Source: Gemmiger gallinarum
Lineage (GTDB): Bacteria; Bacillota; Clostridia; Oscillospirales; Ruminococcaceae
Reading direction: 5' to 3'
DNA length: 64,000 nucleotides
Assembly (NCBI RefSeq): GCF_014982805.1
Contig: NZ_JADCKC010000001.1
Span: 1 to 64,000 of the forward strand
In this document: positions 26,612 through 36,313 of the stretch, in pieces
How the letters are laid out: every line of letters begins with the position of its first letter
Numbering within the stretch: the stretch's first letter is position 1
The notes under the pieces: model-generated
The model's database searches: none
The model's input: only the letters and a program-made list of their open reading frames with translations
Told to the model about the DNA's origin: nothing
Position numbers and translations under genes: made by a program

Positions 26612-27127
26612 ATGCCCAGCAAGAAGATTTTGGCTGCCAAGCAGGCTTATGTCAAGGAGCTCAACGAGAAGCTGTCCAGCGCGATGGCCGGTGTTGTCGT
26701 TTCCTACAACGGCATCAGCGTTGCTGACGATACCAAACTGCGTAAGGAACTGCGTGAGGCCGGTGTTGAGTACACCGTCGTCAAGAACACCATGCTCCGT
26801 CTCGCCGTCAAGGGCACCCAGTACGAGGCTCTGACCGAGTGCTTCAAGGGTGACACTGCTATCGCGATCTCTCCGGAGGATCCCGCCGCCGCGGCTCGTA
26901 TCCTGTGCAAGTTCGCCGACGCTGACAAGAGCAAGCGTTTCACCGTCAAGGGCGGTTTCTGCGACGGTCAGGTCATGGACGCCGCAGGTGTTCGCAGCCT
27001 GTCCACCATGCCCAACCGCGAAGGTCTGCTGTCCATGCTGGCCGGTTCCCTGTCCGGGATCATCGGCGGCCTGGCTGTTGCCCTGCAGGCTGTTGCCGAC
27101 AAGCAGGAGGAGACTCCCGCTGCGTAA
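26612..27127 (+). CDS. rplJ: 50S ribosomal protein L10
   Basis: The 171-residue protein has the L10 core (VVVSYNGISVADDTKLRKEL, VVKNTMLRLAVKG) and a C-terminal helix that binds L7/L12 dimers. It anchors the stalk on 23S rRNA and probably regulates its own leader. GAGGTG precedes ATG 26612. Confidence 0.96.
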   Translation: MPSKKILAAKQAYVKELNEKLSSAMAGVVVSYNGISVADDTKLRKELREAGVEYTVVKNTMLRLAVKGTQYEALTECFKGDTAIAISPEDPAAAARILCKFADADKSKRFTVKGGFCDGQVMDAAGVRSLSTMPNREGLLSMLAGSLSGIIGGLAVALQAVADKQEETPAA

Positions 27128-27218
27128 CAGCTGCCTGATGCCGGCTGCATAATGGCCGGCGACCCCACAAAATTTGATCATAAGAGATCGAAATAAAAAA
27201 CTTATGGAGGTAACTATC

Positions 27219-27596
27219 ATGGCTTCTGAGAAGATCACTGCCATTGTCGAGTCTGTCAAGACTATGACTGTTCTTGAGCTGAAAGAGCTCGTTGACACCA
27301 TCTGCGAGGAGTTCGGCGTTTCCGCTGTTGCTGCTGCTGCTCCCGCTGCTGCTGGCGCTGCTGCTGCTCCCGCTGAGGAGGAGAAGACCGAGTTCGACGT
27401 CATCCTGGCTGATGTCGGCGGCAACAAGATGCAGGTCATCAAGGCTGTCAAGGAGCTGACCGGTGCTTCCCTGATGGAGGCTAAGAAGCTGGTCGAGACC
27501 CCCAACGCCAAGCTGAAGGAGAACGCTTCCAAGGCTGACGCTGAGGAGATCCAGAAGAAGCTGGAAGAGGTCGGCGCAAAGGTCGAGCTGAAGTAA
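27219..27596 (+). CDS. rplL: 50S ribosomal protein L7/L12
   Basis: The 125-residue protein has an N-terminal dimerisation domain ([17 protein letters not shown]), an Ala/Pro-rich hinge, and the globular C-terminal domain with [16 protein letters not shown] and KKLVE. The start at 27219 follows TGGAGG. A strong terminator ends the unit; rpoB and rpoC, which normally follow, are absent. Confidence 0.97.
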   Translation: MASEKITAIVESVKTMTVLELKELVDTICEEFGVSAVAAAAPAAAGAAAAPAEEEKTEFDVILADVGGNKMQVIKAVKELTGASLMEAKKLVETPNAKLKENASKADAEEIQKKLEEVGAKVELK

Positions 27597-27617
27597 TTTC
27601 CGCTTCAATTAGCACAC

Positions 27618-27658
27618 AAAAGCCCGCTGCGAGGTTTATGCCCCGCAGCGGGCTTTTT
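27618..27658 (+). terminator. Terminator after rplL
   Basis: AAAAGCCCGCTGCG and CGCAGCGGGCTTTT pair with a T-run on the plus strand, 22 nt after the rplL stop. Confidence 0.92.
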
Positions 27659-27747
27659 GCATTTGTGTGCACGCAGGACAGGGCGGACCATCCCCGGAGA
27701 ATGAACCTGCGGAAAACGCCGTCCGCCAAACCTCCGCTGTGCCGGAC

Positions 27748-27799
27748 AAAAAGAAAGCCCTGTCCCGGTTTTCATGGAAAGCCGGAACGGGGCTTTTAC
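27748..27799 (-). terminator. Terminator of the CBS-domain gene
   Basis: Read leftwards, AAAGCCCCG...CAGGGCTTT with an inner CCGG pairing is followed by CTTTTTG. It lies just past the 3' end of the convergent CBS gene. Confidence 0.7.
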
Positions 27800-27806
27800 G
27801 CAGCAA

Positions 27807-28277
27807 TCAGGAATGGGTCTGCTGCATCAGTTTTTTCTTGATGGCGCGGGTGGAAATCTGTGTCGTTTCAGAGGAACTGTCCATTCGCCGCAGCATGTAT
27901 TTGATGATGGCGGTACGGGGAACGATACCGATAAAGACATTGCGGTCATCCACAACCGGGACAAAATTCTGATCTACGGTTGCTTCCACCAGGGTCCGCA
28001 TGTCGGTGGTGACAGGCACTGCCTTGTAATTGCGGCGGCGGGGGAAGCTGGAGATGGGAACATCCTCGCTGGCATCCAGGTCCAGACCGTGGATGTTCTT
28101 GATGCCCCAGAGAAGATCTCCCTCGCTGATGGTGCCGATGTACTCGCCGTTGCGGCGCAGAACGGGGATGGTTGCAAAGCGTTGATTGGACCACTTTTCC
28201 AGTGCCTGCCGGAGAGTAAAGTCCTCGTAGACGAACAGTACGTCCTGCTTGGGGGTCAGGAAAAACAGCAGGTTCAT
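27807..28277 (-). CDS. CBS-domain pair protein
   Basis: The 156-residue protein is made of two CBS motifs, the first with ATIPVLRRNGEYIGTISEGDLL and the second with FVPVVDDRNVFIGIVPRTAII. CBS pairs bind adenine nucleotides or SAM and report energy state; stand-alone pairs usually regulate another protein. ATG 28277 has AAAGGAGA upstream and removes a poorly coded extension. The C-terminal lysine-rich tail may be exposed. No partner gene is adjacent. Confidence 0.85.
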   Translation of the reverse strand: MNLLFFLTPKQDVLFVYEDFTLRQALEKWSNQRFATIPVLRRNGEYIGTISEGDLLWGIKNIHGLDLDASEDVPISSFPRRRNYKAVPVTTDMRTLVEATVDQNFVPVVDDRNVFIGIVPRTAIIKYMLRRMDSSSETTQISTRAIKKKLMQQTHS

Positions 28278-28807
28278 GATTGGGTTGTCTCCTTTGCTCA
28301 GTGTGTGGGCACGAAGCACGGCATGACAGGACAGATTCTGTGATCATGGCATTTCCGGACGGAAAACATTGTGCCCGCCGGAAAGCGGTAAATGAAGTAA
28401 ATCTGCCAAGAATACAGCGAAATGCCGACGAAAAAATGTGAGAAATCCGCCCTGCTGCAAACGCGCTGACAAGGAGGCAGTGCAGAGTTCCACGAAAAGG
28501 CTCCCGCCGTACAATAGGTGGTCATGTCGGTCCCGAACGGGGGCTTCGGGCGGGGTGATCGGGCTTGCCGGCCGATCTCTTCAATTAAAGTATACGCGCC
28601 TGCCATGGGAACTTTGTGAATGGATTGTAAAATCTGCCCATACAAAACCTGACGAAAAAGGAGGAACAAATTCTGCGGACAAATGAAAGGAAACTGTAAA
28701 AATACCACTGTTCAAACGGCGCTGGATGGTGTATAATAAACCTGATTATACAGGCAATTTCCCCGGACGGGGTGTTGCGTGGATTGCAATAGTAAGGAGG
28801 ATCGGCG
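28278..28807. other. 530-bp intergenic region, mostly unexplained
   Basis: The divergent gap between the CBS gene and the Asp23 gene shows no ORF with coding character and no tRNA-like fold. A TATAAT (28732-28737) near its right end probably serves the Asp23-fakA unit, but its -35 is weak. I could not identify an RNA element in the rest. Confidence 0.4.
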
Positions 28808-29161
28808 ATGATCACCAAGGTCAACCCCTACGGGAGCATTTCACTGACCAACGAATATTTCTCGGGCCTGGTCGCGCAGGCTGCAAAAAATTGTTACGGC
28901 ATTGCCGCCATGGGCCAGAACACCGCGTCCGGCACGGTGCGTTCGGCGCTGCGTCACGGCAGCCTGCCGCAGCAGGGCGTTACGGTGGAGGAGGAGAACG
29001 GTGCGCTTCGCATTGCGCTGCACATCACAGTGGGGTATGGCCTGAACATTGCCTCCATTACCCAAAGCATTACCCACCGTGTGCGCGATGAAGTGGAGCA
29101 TGCCACCGGGCTGAAGGTTTTCCGCGTGGATGTCTATGTAGACGACATCGTCGCCGGCTGA
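28808..29161 (+). CDS. Asp23/Gls24 (YloU) family protein
   Basis: The 117-residue protein has the Asp23/DUF322 pattern GSISLTNEYFSGLVAQAAKNCYGIAAM and a second half with LHITVGYGLNIASITQ and VDVYVDDI. In Bacillota this family is encoded directly before the DAK-domain fatty-acid kinase gene (yloU-yloV order), as here. The role of the small form is poorly defined; it has been linked to cell-envelope stress. AAGGAGG precedes the ATG. Confidence 0.9.
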   Translation: MITKVNPYGSISLTNEYFSGLVAQAAKNCYGIAAMGQNTASGTVRSALRHGSLPQQGVTVEEENGALRIALHITVGYGLNIASITQSITHRVRDEVEHATGLKVFRVDVYVDDIVAG

Positions 29162-29210
29162 TGGCTGTGCGCATCTGATCGTAAAAGTCAAACAACGAGG
29201 TGTTTATTAC

Positions 29211-30908
29211 ATGATTACTGGCAAGATCCTGCGTGACGCAATGATTTCCGGCGCCAACAACATTTCCAACCAGCGCACCCGCGTGGATGAACTGAATGTT
29301 TTCCCCGTACCTGACGGCGATACCGGCACCAACATGAGCATGACCATCGGTGCAGCCCGCCCTGAGCTGGAAAATCTGCCCGACGACTGCACTGTGGCGC
29401 AGGCAAGCAAGTGCGCGGCATCCGCCATGCTCCGCGGCGCCCGCGGCAACTCCGGCGTCATCACCAGCCTGCTGTTCCGCGGCTTTTCCAAGGCGCTGAA
29501 GGACAAGACCAATGCCGAGGCTGCCGACCTGGCCAGCGCTCTGCAGATGGGCGTTGACGCTGCCTACAAGGCTGTCATGAAGCCCACCGAGGGCACCATC
29601 CTGACGGTCACCCGCCTGGCTGCCGAAGCTGCTGCCGCCAGCACCCAGACCGAAGTTCCCGCCCTGTGGGATGAGGTTCTTGCCGCAGGCCAGAAGGCGC
29701 TGGACGATACCCCCAATCTGCTGCCTGTGCTGAAAAAGGCCGGCGTTGTGGATGCCGGTGGCCAGGGTATCATGCTGGTGTTTGAGGGCATGAAACAGGT
29801 CTTTGACGGCGGCGAGGTCATCCAGAGCATGGAAGTCGCCGCCAAGCCCAAGGTTGCAAGCACCGCGGCCGGCAAGGGCGTCTTTGCCGATGACCTTATG
29901 AAGGTCGAGGATATCAAGAACGGCTACTGCACCCAGTTCCTGCTGCATAAAGATGAGGGCGCCAGCGTCACCCGCCTGCGCGCTTTCCTGGAGTCCAACG
30001 GTGACTCTGTTGTGGTCATTGAGGACGACGATGTGGCAAACTGCCATGTCCATACCTCCGACCCCGGCATGATGCTGAGCGAAGCCATCAAGTACGGCTA
30101 CCTGACCGACTTCAAGATCGAGAACATGCATGAGCAGTTCCTGGCCCGCCAGAAGCAGGGCAAGAGTCTGGAGAAGCAGGCGGCCGCCGAGGAGCGTGCC
30201 GCTGCCGGCAGCGCCGACGAGTTCGTCTACGCGGCTGTGGACCCCGAGCAGGACTACGGCTTTGTGGCTGTTGCCGCAGGCGAGGGCCTCAAGAGCGTCT
30301 TTACCGACCTGGGCGTGGAGGCGGTCGTCTCCGGCGGCCAGACCATGAACCCGGCCACCGAGGACATCCTGGCTGCCATCCAGAGCGTCCCCGCCAAGAC
30401 GGTCTTTGTGCTGCCCAACAACAAGAACATCATCATGGCGGCGGAGCAGGCCCAGAAGCTGGCCGACCGCAAGGTCATTGTTCTGCCCACCCGCACGGTT
30501 CCCCAGGGCATGACCGCCATGCTCAACTTTGACCCGGGCACTTCCGCCGACGAGAACGCCATCAACATGATGGCGGCCGCCGATAAGGTTGCCACCGGCC
30601 TGATCACCTATGCCGCCCGCGACAGCGAGTTTGACGGCAAGACCATCAAGAAGGGCGAGATCATGGCCCTGGAGAACGGCAAGATCGTGGCCACCGGTAA
30701 TGACATTACCAAGATGACCTATCGTCTGGCCCGCTCCATGAAGAAGAAGGATACCCAGTTCATCACGGTCATCTCCGGTTGCGAGATCAGCGACGCCGAC
30801 GCCGAGAAGACCACCGATCTGGTGCGCTCCAAGTGCGGCGGCAACATTGAGGTCAGCCACATCAGCGGCGGTCAGCCGGTCTACTACTATATGATCTCGG
30901 TGGAGTAA
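29211..30908 (+). CDS. fakA: Fatty-acid kinase catalytic subunit (DAK2/YloV family)
   Basis: The 565-residue protein has an N-terminal DhaL/DAK2 nucleotide-binding domain with NVFPVPDGDTGTNM and RGARGNSGVI, a middle domain, and a C-terminal domain with VFVLPNNKNIIMAAEQA and TRTVPQG. FakA phosphorylates exogenous fatty acids presented by a FakB (DegV) protein, feeding acyl-phosphate to PlsX/PlsY or back to ACP. Together with the FAS II operon it shows both de novo and scavenging lipid routes. No fakB is in the window. It ends with a strong terminator. Confidence 0.92.
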   Translation: MITGKILRDAMISGANNISNQRTRVDELNVFPVPDGDTGTNMSMTIGAARPELENLPDDCTVAQASKCAASAMLRGARGNSGVITSLLFRGFSKALKDKTNAEAADLASALQMGVDAAYKAVMKPTEGTILTVTRLAAEAAAASTQTEVPALWDEVLAAGQKALDDTPNLLPVLKKAGVVDAGGQGIMLVFEGMKQVFDGGEVIQSMEVAAKPKVASTAAGKGVFADDLMKVEDIKNGYCTQFLLHKDEGASVTRLRAFLESNGDSVVVIEDDDVANCHVHTSDPGMMLSEAIKYGYLTDFKIENMHEQFLARQKQGKSLEKQAAAEERAAAGSADEFVYAAVDPEQDYGFVAVAAGEGLKSVFTDLGVEAVVSGGQTMNPATEDILAAIQSVPAKTVFVLPNNKNIIMAAEQAQKLADRKVIVLPTRTVPQGMTAMLNFDPGTSADENAINMMAAADKVATGLITYAARDSEFDGKTIKKGEIMALENGKIVATGNDITKMTYRLARSMKKKDTQFITVISGCEISDADAEKTTDLVRSKCGGNIEVSHISGGQPVYYYMISVE

Positions 30909-30925
30909 TCATTTTTCCATGAACC

Positions 30926-30988
30926 CAAAAAGGACGAATCTGTTTGGAGAGCCGCGGCAAAGCGGCATCCCGGTTCGTCCTTTTTTCG
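30926..30988 (+). terminator. Terminator after fakA
   Basis: AAAAAGGACGAA and TTCGTCCTTTTTT pair around an inner GCCGC/GCGGC-type hairpin, with a T-run on the plus strand. Confidence 0.9.
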
Positions 30989-31051
30989 CAATCCGGGGCA
31001 GGGCGGAACTGTCCTGGAACTGCATGATTCAGACAGAAAGGAGGTCCCGCC

Positions 31052-33094
31052 ATGCCTGCACTGGACGGCAGCATCCAATACTTGAAGGGAGTAGGTCCCG
31101 CCTTTGCCAGGAAGTTTGAAAAACTGGGCATCCGCACGGTGCGGGACCTGCTTCTGCACTATCCCCGCCGCTATATCGACTATACCAGACCCTATACCGT
31201 GGCCGAGGCCCCCTATGACGTGGACTGCTGCGTCCGGGCGGAGGTGCTGCAAAAGGAACCGGCCCGGCGCATCCGGGGCGGGCGTACCCTCTATCGGGTG
31301 CTGGCGGCGGATGACAGCGGCACCCTGACCCTGTCCTGGTTCAATGCCTCCTATGCGGCGGAAAACCTGACCATCGGCCAGAGCTATTACTTTGAGGGCC
31401 GGGTGGGGGGCACCCTGACCCACCGGGAGATGCTCCACCCCAATGTGCGTACCGAGGCGCAGGTCCAGGCGGGGCCGCTGGTGCCGGTCTATGCCAGCAC
31501 CGAGGGTTTGCCCAGCGGCCGCATTGCCCGCTGTGTGGAGGCTGCCCTCAGCGCGGCGGACGACCTGGAAGACCCCCTGCCGCCGGTACTGCTGACCCGC
31601 TACCGTATGCCCTCCCGCGCGGCAGCGGTGAAAGGCGTTCATGCGCCCCATTCCCTCGAGGAAGCAGCCGCTGCCCGCCGCCGCCTGATCTTTGAGGAAC
31701 TCTATGTGCTGCAGCTGGGCATCTTCCTCATGCGGGGGCACGGCCGGCAAAAGACCGGGGCCCCCATGCATCCGGTGGACCTGGAGCCCTTCTGGCGCAG
31801 CCTGCCCTATGCACCCACAGCAGCCCAGCGGAGGGCCAGCAATGAGATCTGCGCCGACCTTTGCGGGGAAGTCCCCATGAACCGCCTGCTGCAGGGAGAT
31901 GTGGGCAGCGGCAAGACACTGGTGGCGGCGGCAGCCATCTGGCATGCTGCCCAGAACGGCTGGCAGAGCGCCATGCTTGCCCCCACCGAACTGCTGGCCC
32001 GTCAGCATGCCGCCACCCTGGCCGACCGGCTGGAACCCTTCGGCGTCAACGTCACCCTGCTGGTGGGAGGCATGAAAGCCGCCGAGCGCCGGGTGGCCCT
32101 CTCCGCCATTGCGGACGGCCGTGCCGGGCTGGTGGTGGGCACCCATGCGGTGCTCACCGACGCGGTGCAGTTCAAAAATCTGGGACTGGCCATTGTGGAC
32201 GAGCAGCACCGGTTCGGCGTGCGGCAGCGGGGATTGCTGGCAGGCAAGGCCAGAAGCCCCCATCTGCTGGTCATGAGCGCCACCCCCATCCCGCGCACCC
32301 TGGGACTGCTGCTCTACGGCGACCTGGATATCTCGGTGCTGGACGAACTGCCCCCCGGCCGCAAACCCATCAAGACCTGGTTCATCACCGGACGCAAACG
32401 GCGGGATATGTACGGCTATCTGGAAAAACAGATCGCCGCGGGGCATCAGGTCTACATTGTCTGCCCGGCCATTGAACAGAATGAGATGGACGCAGGCATT
32501 CAGGCTGTCACCACCTACTATGAACAGACCGTCTGTCCGCTGCTGCCCGGCCGCCGGGTGGGGCTTCTTCACGGCAAGCTCAAGTCCAAAGAAAAGGACT
32601 CCGTCATGTCGGCCTTCAAAGCGGGGGAGCTGGATGTGCTGGTTTCCACCACCGTCATTGAGGTGGGGGTGGATGTGCCCAACGCCACCGTCATGGTCAT
32701 CGAGAACGCCGAGCGCTTCGGCCTGTCGGCGCTGCATCAGCTGCGCGGCCGGGTAGGGCGGGGAAGCGCCGACTCCTGCTGTATCCTCATCTCGGACAAT
32801 GAGGGCAAAACGGTGCGGGAGCGCCTCAGCTTCCTCTGCCATACCCAGAACGGCTTTGAGATCGCCAAGTACGATCTGGAGACCCGGGGCCCCGGAGATT
32901 TCTTCGGGGAGGCACAGCACGGCCTGCCCACCCTGCATGTGGCGGACCTGGTACAGGATACCCGCACCCTGCATGTGGCCCAGGACGAGGCCAAAGCCCT
33001 GCTGGCTGCCGACCCCAACCTGGCAAAACCCGAACACAAACTTCTTGCCGATGAGGTGGAACGGCTGTTTTCCTCGGCAGGGGCCATGAACTGA
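31052..33094 (+). CDS. recG: ATP-dependent DNA helicase RecG
   Basis: The 680-residue protein has an N-terminal wedge/OB region (LKGVGPAFARKFEKLGI; LTLSWFNASY), Walker A GDVGSGKT near residue 280, the DEQH box (IVDEQHRFGVRQR), SATPIPRTL, and the C-terminal LRGRVGRG helicase segment plus TRGPGDFFG. RecG remodels stalled forks and Holliday junctions. AAAGGAGG precedes ATG 31052. It stands alone between the fakA terminator and a carboxypeptidase gene. Confidence 0.96.
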   Translation: MPALDGSIQYLKGVGPAFARKFEKLGIRTVRDLLLHYPRRYIDYTRPYTVAEAPYDVDCCVRAEVLQKEPARRIRGGRTLYRVLAADDSGTLTLSWFNASYAAENLTIGQSYYFEGRVGGTLTHREMLHPNVRTEAQVQAGPLVPVYASTEGLPSGRIARCVEAALSAADDLEDPLPPVLLTRYRMPSRAAAVKGVHAPHSLEEAAAARRRLIFEELYVLQLGIFLMRGHGRQKTGAPMHPVDLEPFWRSLPYAPTAAQRRASNEICADLCGEVPMNRLLQGDVGSGKTLVAAAAIWHAAQNGWQSAMLAPTELLARQHAATLADRLEPFGVNVTLLVGGMKAAERRVALSAIADGRAGLVVGTHAVLTDAVQFKNLGLAIVDEQHRFGVRQRGLLAGKARSPHLLVMSATPIPRTLGLLLYGDLDISVLDELPPGRKPIKTWFITGRKRRDMYGYLEKQIAAGHQVYIVCPAIEQNEMDAGIQAVTTYYEQTVCPLLPGRRVGLLHGKLKSKEKDSVMSAFKAGELDVLVSTTVIEVGVDVPNATVMVIENAERFGLSALHQLRGRVGRGSADSCCILISDNEGKTVRERLSFLCHTQNGFEIAKYDLETRGPGDFFGEAQHGLPTLHVADLVQDTRTLHVAQDEAKALLAADPNLAKPEHKLLADEVERLFSSAGAMN

Positions 33095-33215
33095 GCGCTC
33101 CGAATATCGGCAGCCTCTTTTGCCCTTTTCTCGGCGGGAAATTTTTGGTATACTGTTCGTATCGTTTATCCCTGCGGTAACCTGTCCGCCAAACGCAAAA
33201 GGAACAAACCTGCTT

Positions 33216-34529
33216 ATGAAAAAACGTTTTGCCGGCTTTCTTGCCGTGCTTGTGATCGCCGTTACGCTGGCGCTACCCGCCTCGGCCATGCAGGGCTATA
33301 CGCCCGACTTTGAGCCCACGGCGGAGGGAGCCTATATCGTCAACCTGGACACCAACATTGTGGTGTACCAGAAGGACAGCGAAAAGCAGCTGACGGCCGC
33401 CAGCCTGACCAAGATGATGACCATGCTGCTGCTGCTTAAGAATTATCAGGATCAGCTGGACACCGCCACGGGAGAAATGACCCGGGCCATCGATGACATC
33501 CTGTACGGGACGGGAGCCTCTCTGGCGGATATCCGTCCGGGAGAGTCCGTCACCCTGCGCAATCTGCTGTACGCCATGGAGCTGCCCTCCGGCAACGAGG
33601 CGGCTTATATAGCGGCATTTTTTATGGGCGGCACGGTGGAAAACTTCGTCGCCATGATGAACGAGGAAGCCAAGGCCCTGGGCTGCACGGGCACGGTTTT
33701 CACCGACCCCTGCGGCCTGGATACCGGCAATGTGACCACGGCCCGGGATGCCTACCTGATTCTGCGGGCGCTGATCCAGTACGATGCTTTTGTGGAGATT
33801 GCCGGGACCTCCAGCTACTGGATGCCCGCCAATACCCAGCATCCGGAACCCTATATCATTCTTTCCTCCAACAAAATGCTGACCCAGGGTACGACCTATT
33901 ACCGGTCCTACACCCAGGGCGGCAAGACCGGCAGCCTGAGTGAAGGCTGGCAAAACTTTGCCAGCTGGCATACCCAGAACGGGGAAACCTACATCAGCGT
34001 TTTGCTGCACAGTTCCGCCGACCAAGAGGTAGACCCCCGTCCCGCCCTGACCGAGACAGGCACCCTGATGGACTGGGTGTTCCAGACCTTCACCATCCAG
34101 TCGGCTCTGGATACCACCCGCCCCATCACCGAGCGGCCCATTCGCTATTCTACTGAGACGGACACCATCATGCTCTACCCGGCGGATGACATGATGACGC
34201 TGCTGCCCGCAGACGGCGGCGCGGCGCTGACGGAACAGACCTTCTCCCTGCCGGAATACCTGACCGCCCCCATCGAGCAGGGGGATGTGGTAGGCACGGT
34301 GACTCTTTCCATCAACGGGGAAAAACTGGGCACCGTCGACCTGATCGCGGGCAGTACAGTTGCCCGCAACCAGGTGCTGTACACGCTGACTAAAGTAGGG
34401 GAATTCTTCTCCGGCACCTATTTCAAGGTGGTTGTCATTCTGACCATGATTGTTGTGGCGGTGTATGCCTTTGTGTGGGTGTGCGCCATCCTCATTGAGG
34501 GCAACCGAGGGCCCAAGCGCCGCCAGTGA
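33216..34529 (+). CDS. D-alanyl-D-alanine carboxypeptidase (S11, DacA/PBP5-like)
   Basis: The 437-residue protein begins with a signal peptide (hydrophobic 5-22, cleavage near PASAM), then the penicillin-binding motifs SLTK (63-66), SGN (about 125-127) and KTGS (about 237-240). After the catalytic domain a beta-rich region is followed by one C-terminal transmembrane helix (about 398-425) that anchors it outside the membrane. It trims the terminal D-Ala of peptidoglycan stem peptides. ATG 33216 has AAAGGA upstream and starts exactly at the signal peptide; a TATACT -10-like box lies 60 nt before it. Confidence 0.92.
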   Translation: MKKRFAGFLAVLVIAVTLALPASAMQGYTPDFEPTAEGAYIVNLDTNIVVYQKDSEKQLTAASLTKMMTMLLLLKNYQDQLDTATGEMTRAIDDILYGTGASLADIRPGESVTLRNLLYAMELPSGNEAAYIAAFFMGGTVENFVAMMNEEAKALGCTGTVFTDPCGLDTGNVTTARDAYLILRALIQYDAFVEIAGTSSYWMPANTQHPEPYIILSSNKMLTQGTTYYRSYTQGGKTGSLSEGWQNFASWHTQNGETYISVLLHSSADQEVDPRPALTETGTLMDWVFQTFTIQSALDTTRPITERPIRYSTETDTIMLYPADDMMTLLPADGGAALTEQTFSLPEYLTAPIEQGDVVGTVTLSINGEKLGTVDLIAGSTVARNQVLYTLTKVGEFFSGTYFKVVVILTMIVVAVYAFVWVCAILIEGNRGPKRRQ

Positions 34530-34531
34530 CG

Positions 34532-34592
34532 GTGCGCCAACCCCAAGTCGTATCGGCCCCGCGGCACCGAGTATATCAATTTGGCGCCGCAC
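34532..34592 (+). repeat. Inverted repeat in the pncB leader
   Basis: GTGCGCCAA (34532-34540) and TTGGCGCCGCAC (34581-34592) can pair across about 40 nt, upstream of pncB. It does not match a nicotinate or NAD riboswitch that I know, and no T-run follows. Confidence 0.3.
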
Positions 34593-34654
34593 GGTCGTTT
34601 GTTTGCCGGTGCCCGGGCATTGCCTGAGCATCAAAATACTGGGAGCTGATATTT

Positions 34655-36103
34655 ATGCTGGATGTCAAACGCAATCTGACCACCATGACGGATTTTTACG
34701 AGCTGACCATGTCGGCGGGCTATCTGGACGAGGGGTATCAGGACAAGATCGCAGTCTTTGATATGTTTTTCCGCCGCGTGCCCAACGGCGGCGGTTATGC
34801 CATCATGGCAGGCCTGCAGCAGTTCATGGACGCTGTGGACCACCTCTGCTTTACCGAGGAGGACATCAACTACCTGCGCTCCACCGGTGTCTTCAATGAA
34901 CAGTTTCTCGACTACCTGAAAAACTTCAAGCTGCACTGCAATATCTGGGCCATCGAGGAAGGCGTGCCCATCTTCCCCCATGAGCCCATCGTCACGGTGG
35001 AAGGCCCTGCCATCGAGTGTCAGCTGCTGGAGACATTGCTGCTGGTCACCTTCAACCATCAGTGCCTCATCGCCACCAAGGCAAACCGCATCTGCCGTGC
35101 GGCGGAAAGCCGCCCGGTTATGGAGTTCGGCGCCCGCCGTGCGCAAGGGTATGACGCCGCCTATTTCGGTGCCCGCGCGGCCTACATCGGCGGCTGCGGT
35201 TCCACCTCCTGCGTCATGGCGGCGCGGGATTTCGGGATTCCGGCATCCGGCACCATGGCCCACAGCTGGGTCCAGATGTTCCCCACCGAGTATGAGGCCT
35301 TCAAGAAATACGCCGAGATGTATCCTGATGCCTGCGTGCTGCTGGTGGATACCTACAACGTGCTGCGCCACGGTGTGCCCGACGCCATCCGCGTCTTTGA
35401 CGAGGTGCTCAAGCCCATGGGCAAGCGTCCCAAGGGTATCCGAATCGACTCGGGCGACATCGCTTATCTGTCCAAGAAGGCCCGCAAGATGCTGGATGCC
35501 GCAGGTTACCCTGACTGCACCATCTGCGCCTCCAACAGTCTGGACGAGTACCTGGTCCGTGACCTGATCCTGCAGGGGGCCCGGGTGGACAGTTTCGGCA
35601 TCGGTGAGAACATGATCACCGCCAAGAGTGACCCTGTCTTCGGCGGCGTCTACAAGCTGGCAGCCGTCAAGGATGAGAAGACCGGTGAGTATATTCCCAG
35701 GATGAAGCTGTCCGAAACGGCGGAGAAGATGACCATTCCCTGCCTGAAAAAGGTCTGGCGTATTTATGACGAGGACGGCAAGGCCATGGCCGACCTGATC
35801 ACCATGGCGGACGAGATGGTGGAGACCAAAAACGGCATCACGCTGTTTGACCCGGTGGAAACCTGGAAGGAACGCACCTACGTCAACTGCACGGCACGCT
35901 GCCTGTCCACACCCATCTATCAAAACGGCCAGCGGGTCTACACCTCGCCGGACCTCAATGACATTCGCAAATTCTGCAAGGCCCAGGTCAATACCCTGTG
36001 GGATGAAGTCAAGCGCTTTGAAAATCCCCACCGCTACTATGTGGACCTGAGCCAGAAACTGTGGGATACCCGCAGCGAGCTGCTCAAGCGCCTGTCCAAG
36101 TAA
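34655..36103 (+). CDS. pncB: Nicotinate phosphoribosyltransferase
   Basis: The 482-residue protein matches the long NAPRTase family: N-terminal LTTMTDFYELTMSAGYLDEG, the central EFGARRAQGYDAAYFGAR and GTMAHSWVQMF motifs, and KGIRIDSGDIAYLSKKAR with a GIGENMITAKSDP phosphate-binding segment. It converts nicotinate and PRPP to nicotinate mononucleotide in NAD salvage. GGGAGC precedes the ATG. Confidence 0.95.
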   Translation: MLDVKRNLTTMTDFYELTMSAGYLDEGYQDKIAVFDMFFRRVPNGGGYAIMAGLQQFMDAVDHLCFTEEDINYLRSTGVFNEQFLDYLKNFKLHCNIWAIEEGVPIFPHEPIVTVEGPAIECQLLETLLLVTFNHQCLIATKANRICRAAESRPVMEFGARRAQGYDAAYFGARAAYIGGCGSTSCVMAARDFGIPASGTMAHSWVQMFPTEYEAFKKYAEMYPDACVLLVDTYNVLRHGVPDAIRVFDEVLKPMGKRPKGIRIDSGDIAYLSKKARKMLDAAGYPDCTICASNSLDEYLVRDLILQGARVDSFGIGENMITAKSDPVFGGVYKLAAVKDEKTGEYIPRMKLSETAEKMTIPCLKKVWRIYDEDGKAMADLITMADEMVETKNGITLFDPVETWKERTYVNCTARCLSTPIYQNGQRVYTSPDLNDIRKFCKAQVNTLWDEVKRFENPHRYYVDLSQKLWDTRSELLKRLSK

Positions 36104-36134
36104 GCGCCGTAAACAGGCCGGAAACAACGCAATA

Positions 36135-36180
36135 CCGGACTGCCGGGAAGGCTTCTGCTTCCCCGGCGGTCCGTTTTTTG
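36135..36180 (+). terminator. Terminator after pncB
   Basis: CCGGACTGCCGGGAAG and CTTCCCCGGCGGTCCG form a long stem followed by TTTTTTG. Confidence 0.9.
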
Positions 36181-36313
36181 TCTCCACAGGAAAAAATCCC
36201 CAGATTCATTACGATTCGGTTACTTTGCGGCCATCCGGCGCACAATAAAGCAGACGGATTTGCCACCCGGCGGCGGGTCGGCAGCCGAAATTTTTATTTT
36301 GGGAGAGTCTGCG

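Noticed and set aside
27219-27596. Dense GCTGCTGCT repeats as a microsatellite
   Set aside because: They encode the normal Ala-rich hinge of L7/L12.
28320-28730. Possible structured RNA in the 530-bp gap
   Set aside because: Some GC-rich pairing, but no recognisable RNA family, promoter-terminator pair or tRNA arms.
34530-34654. Possible NAD or nicotinate riboswitch before pncB
   Set aside because: An inverted repeat exists but the sequence does not match the known NAD+ riboswitch cores, and no expression platform is visible.
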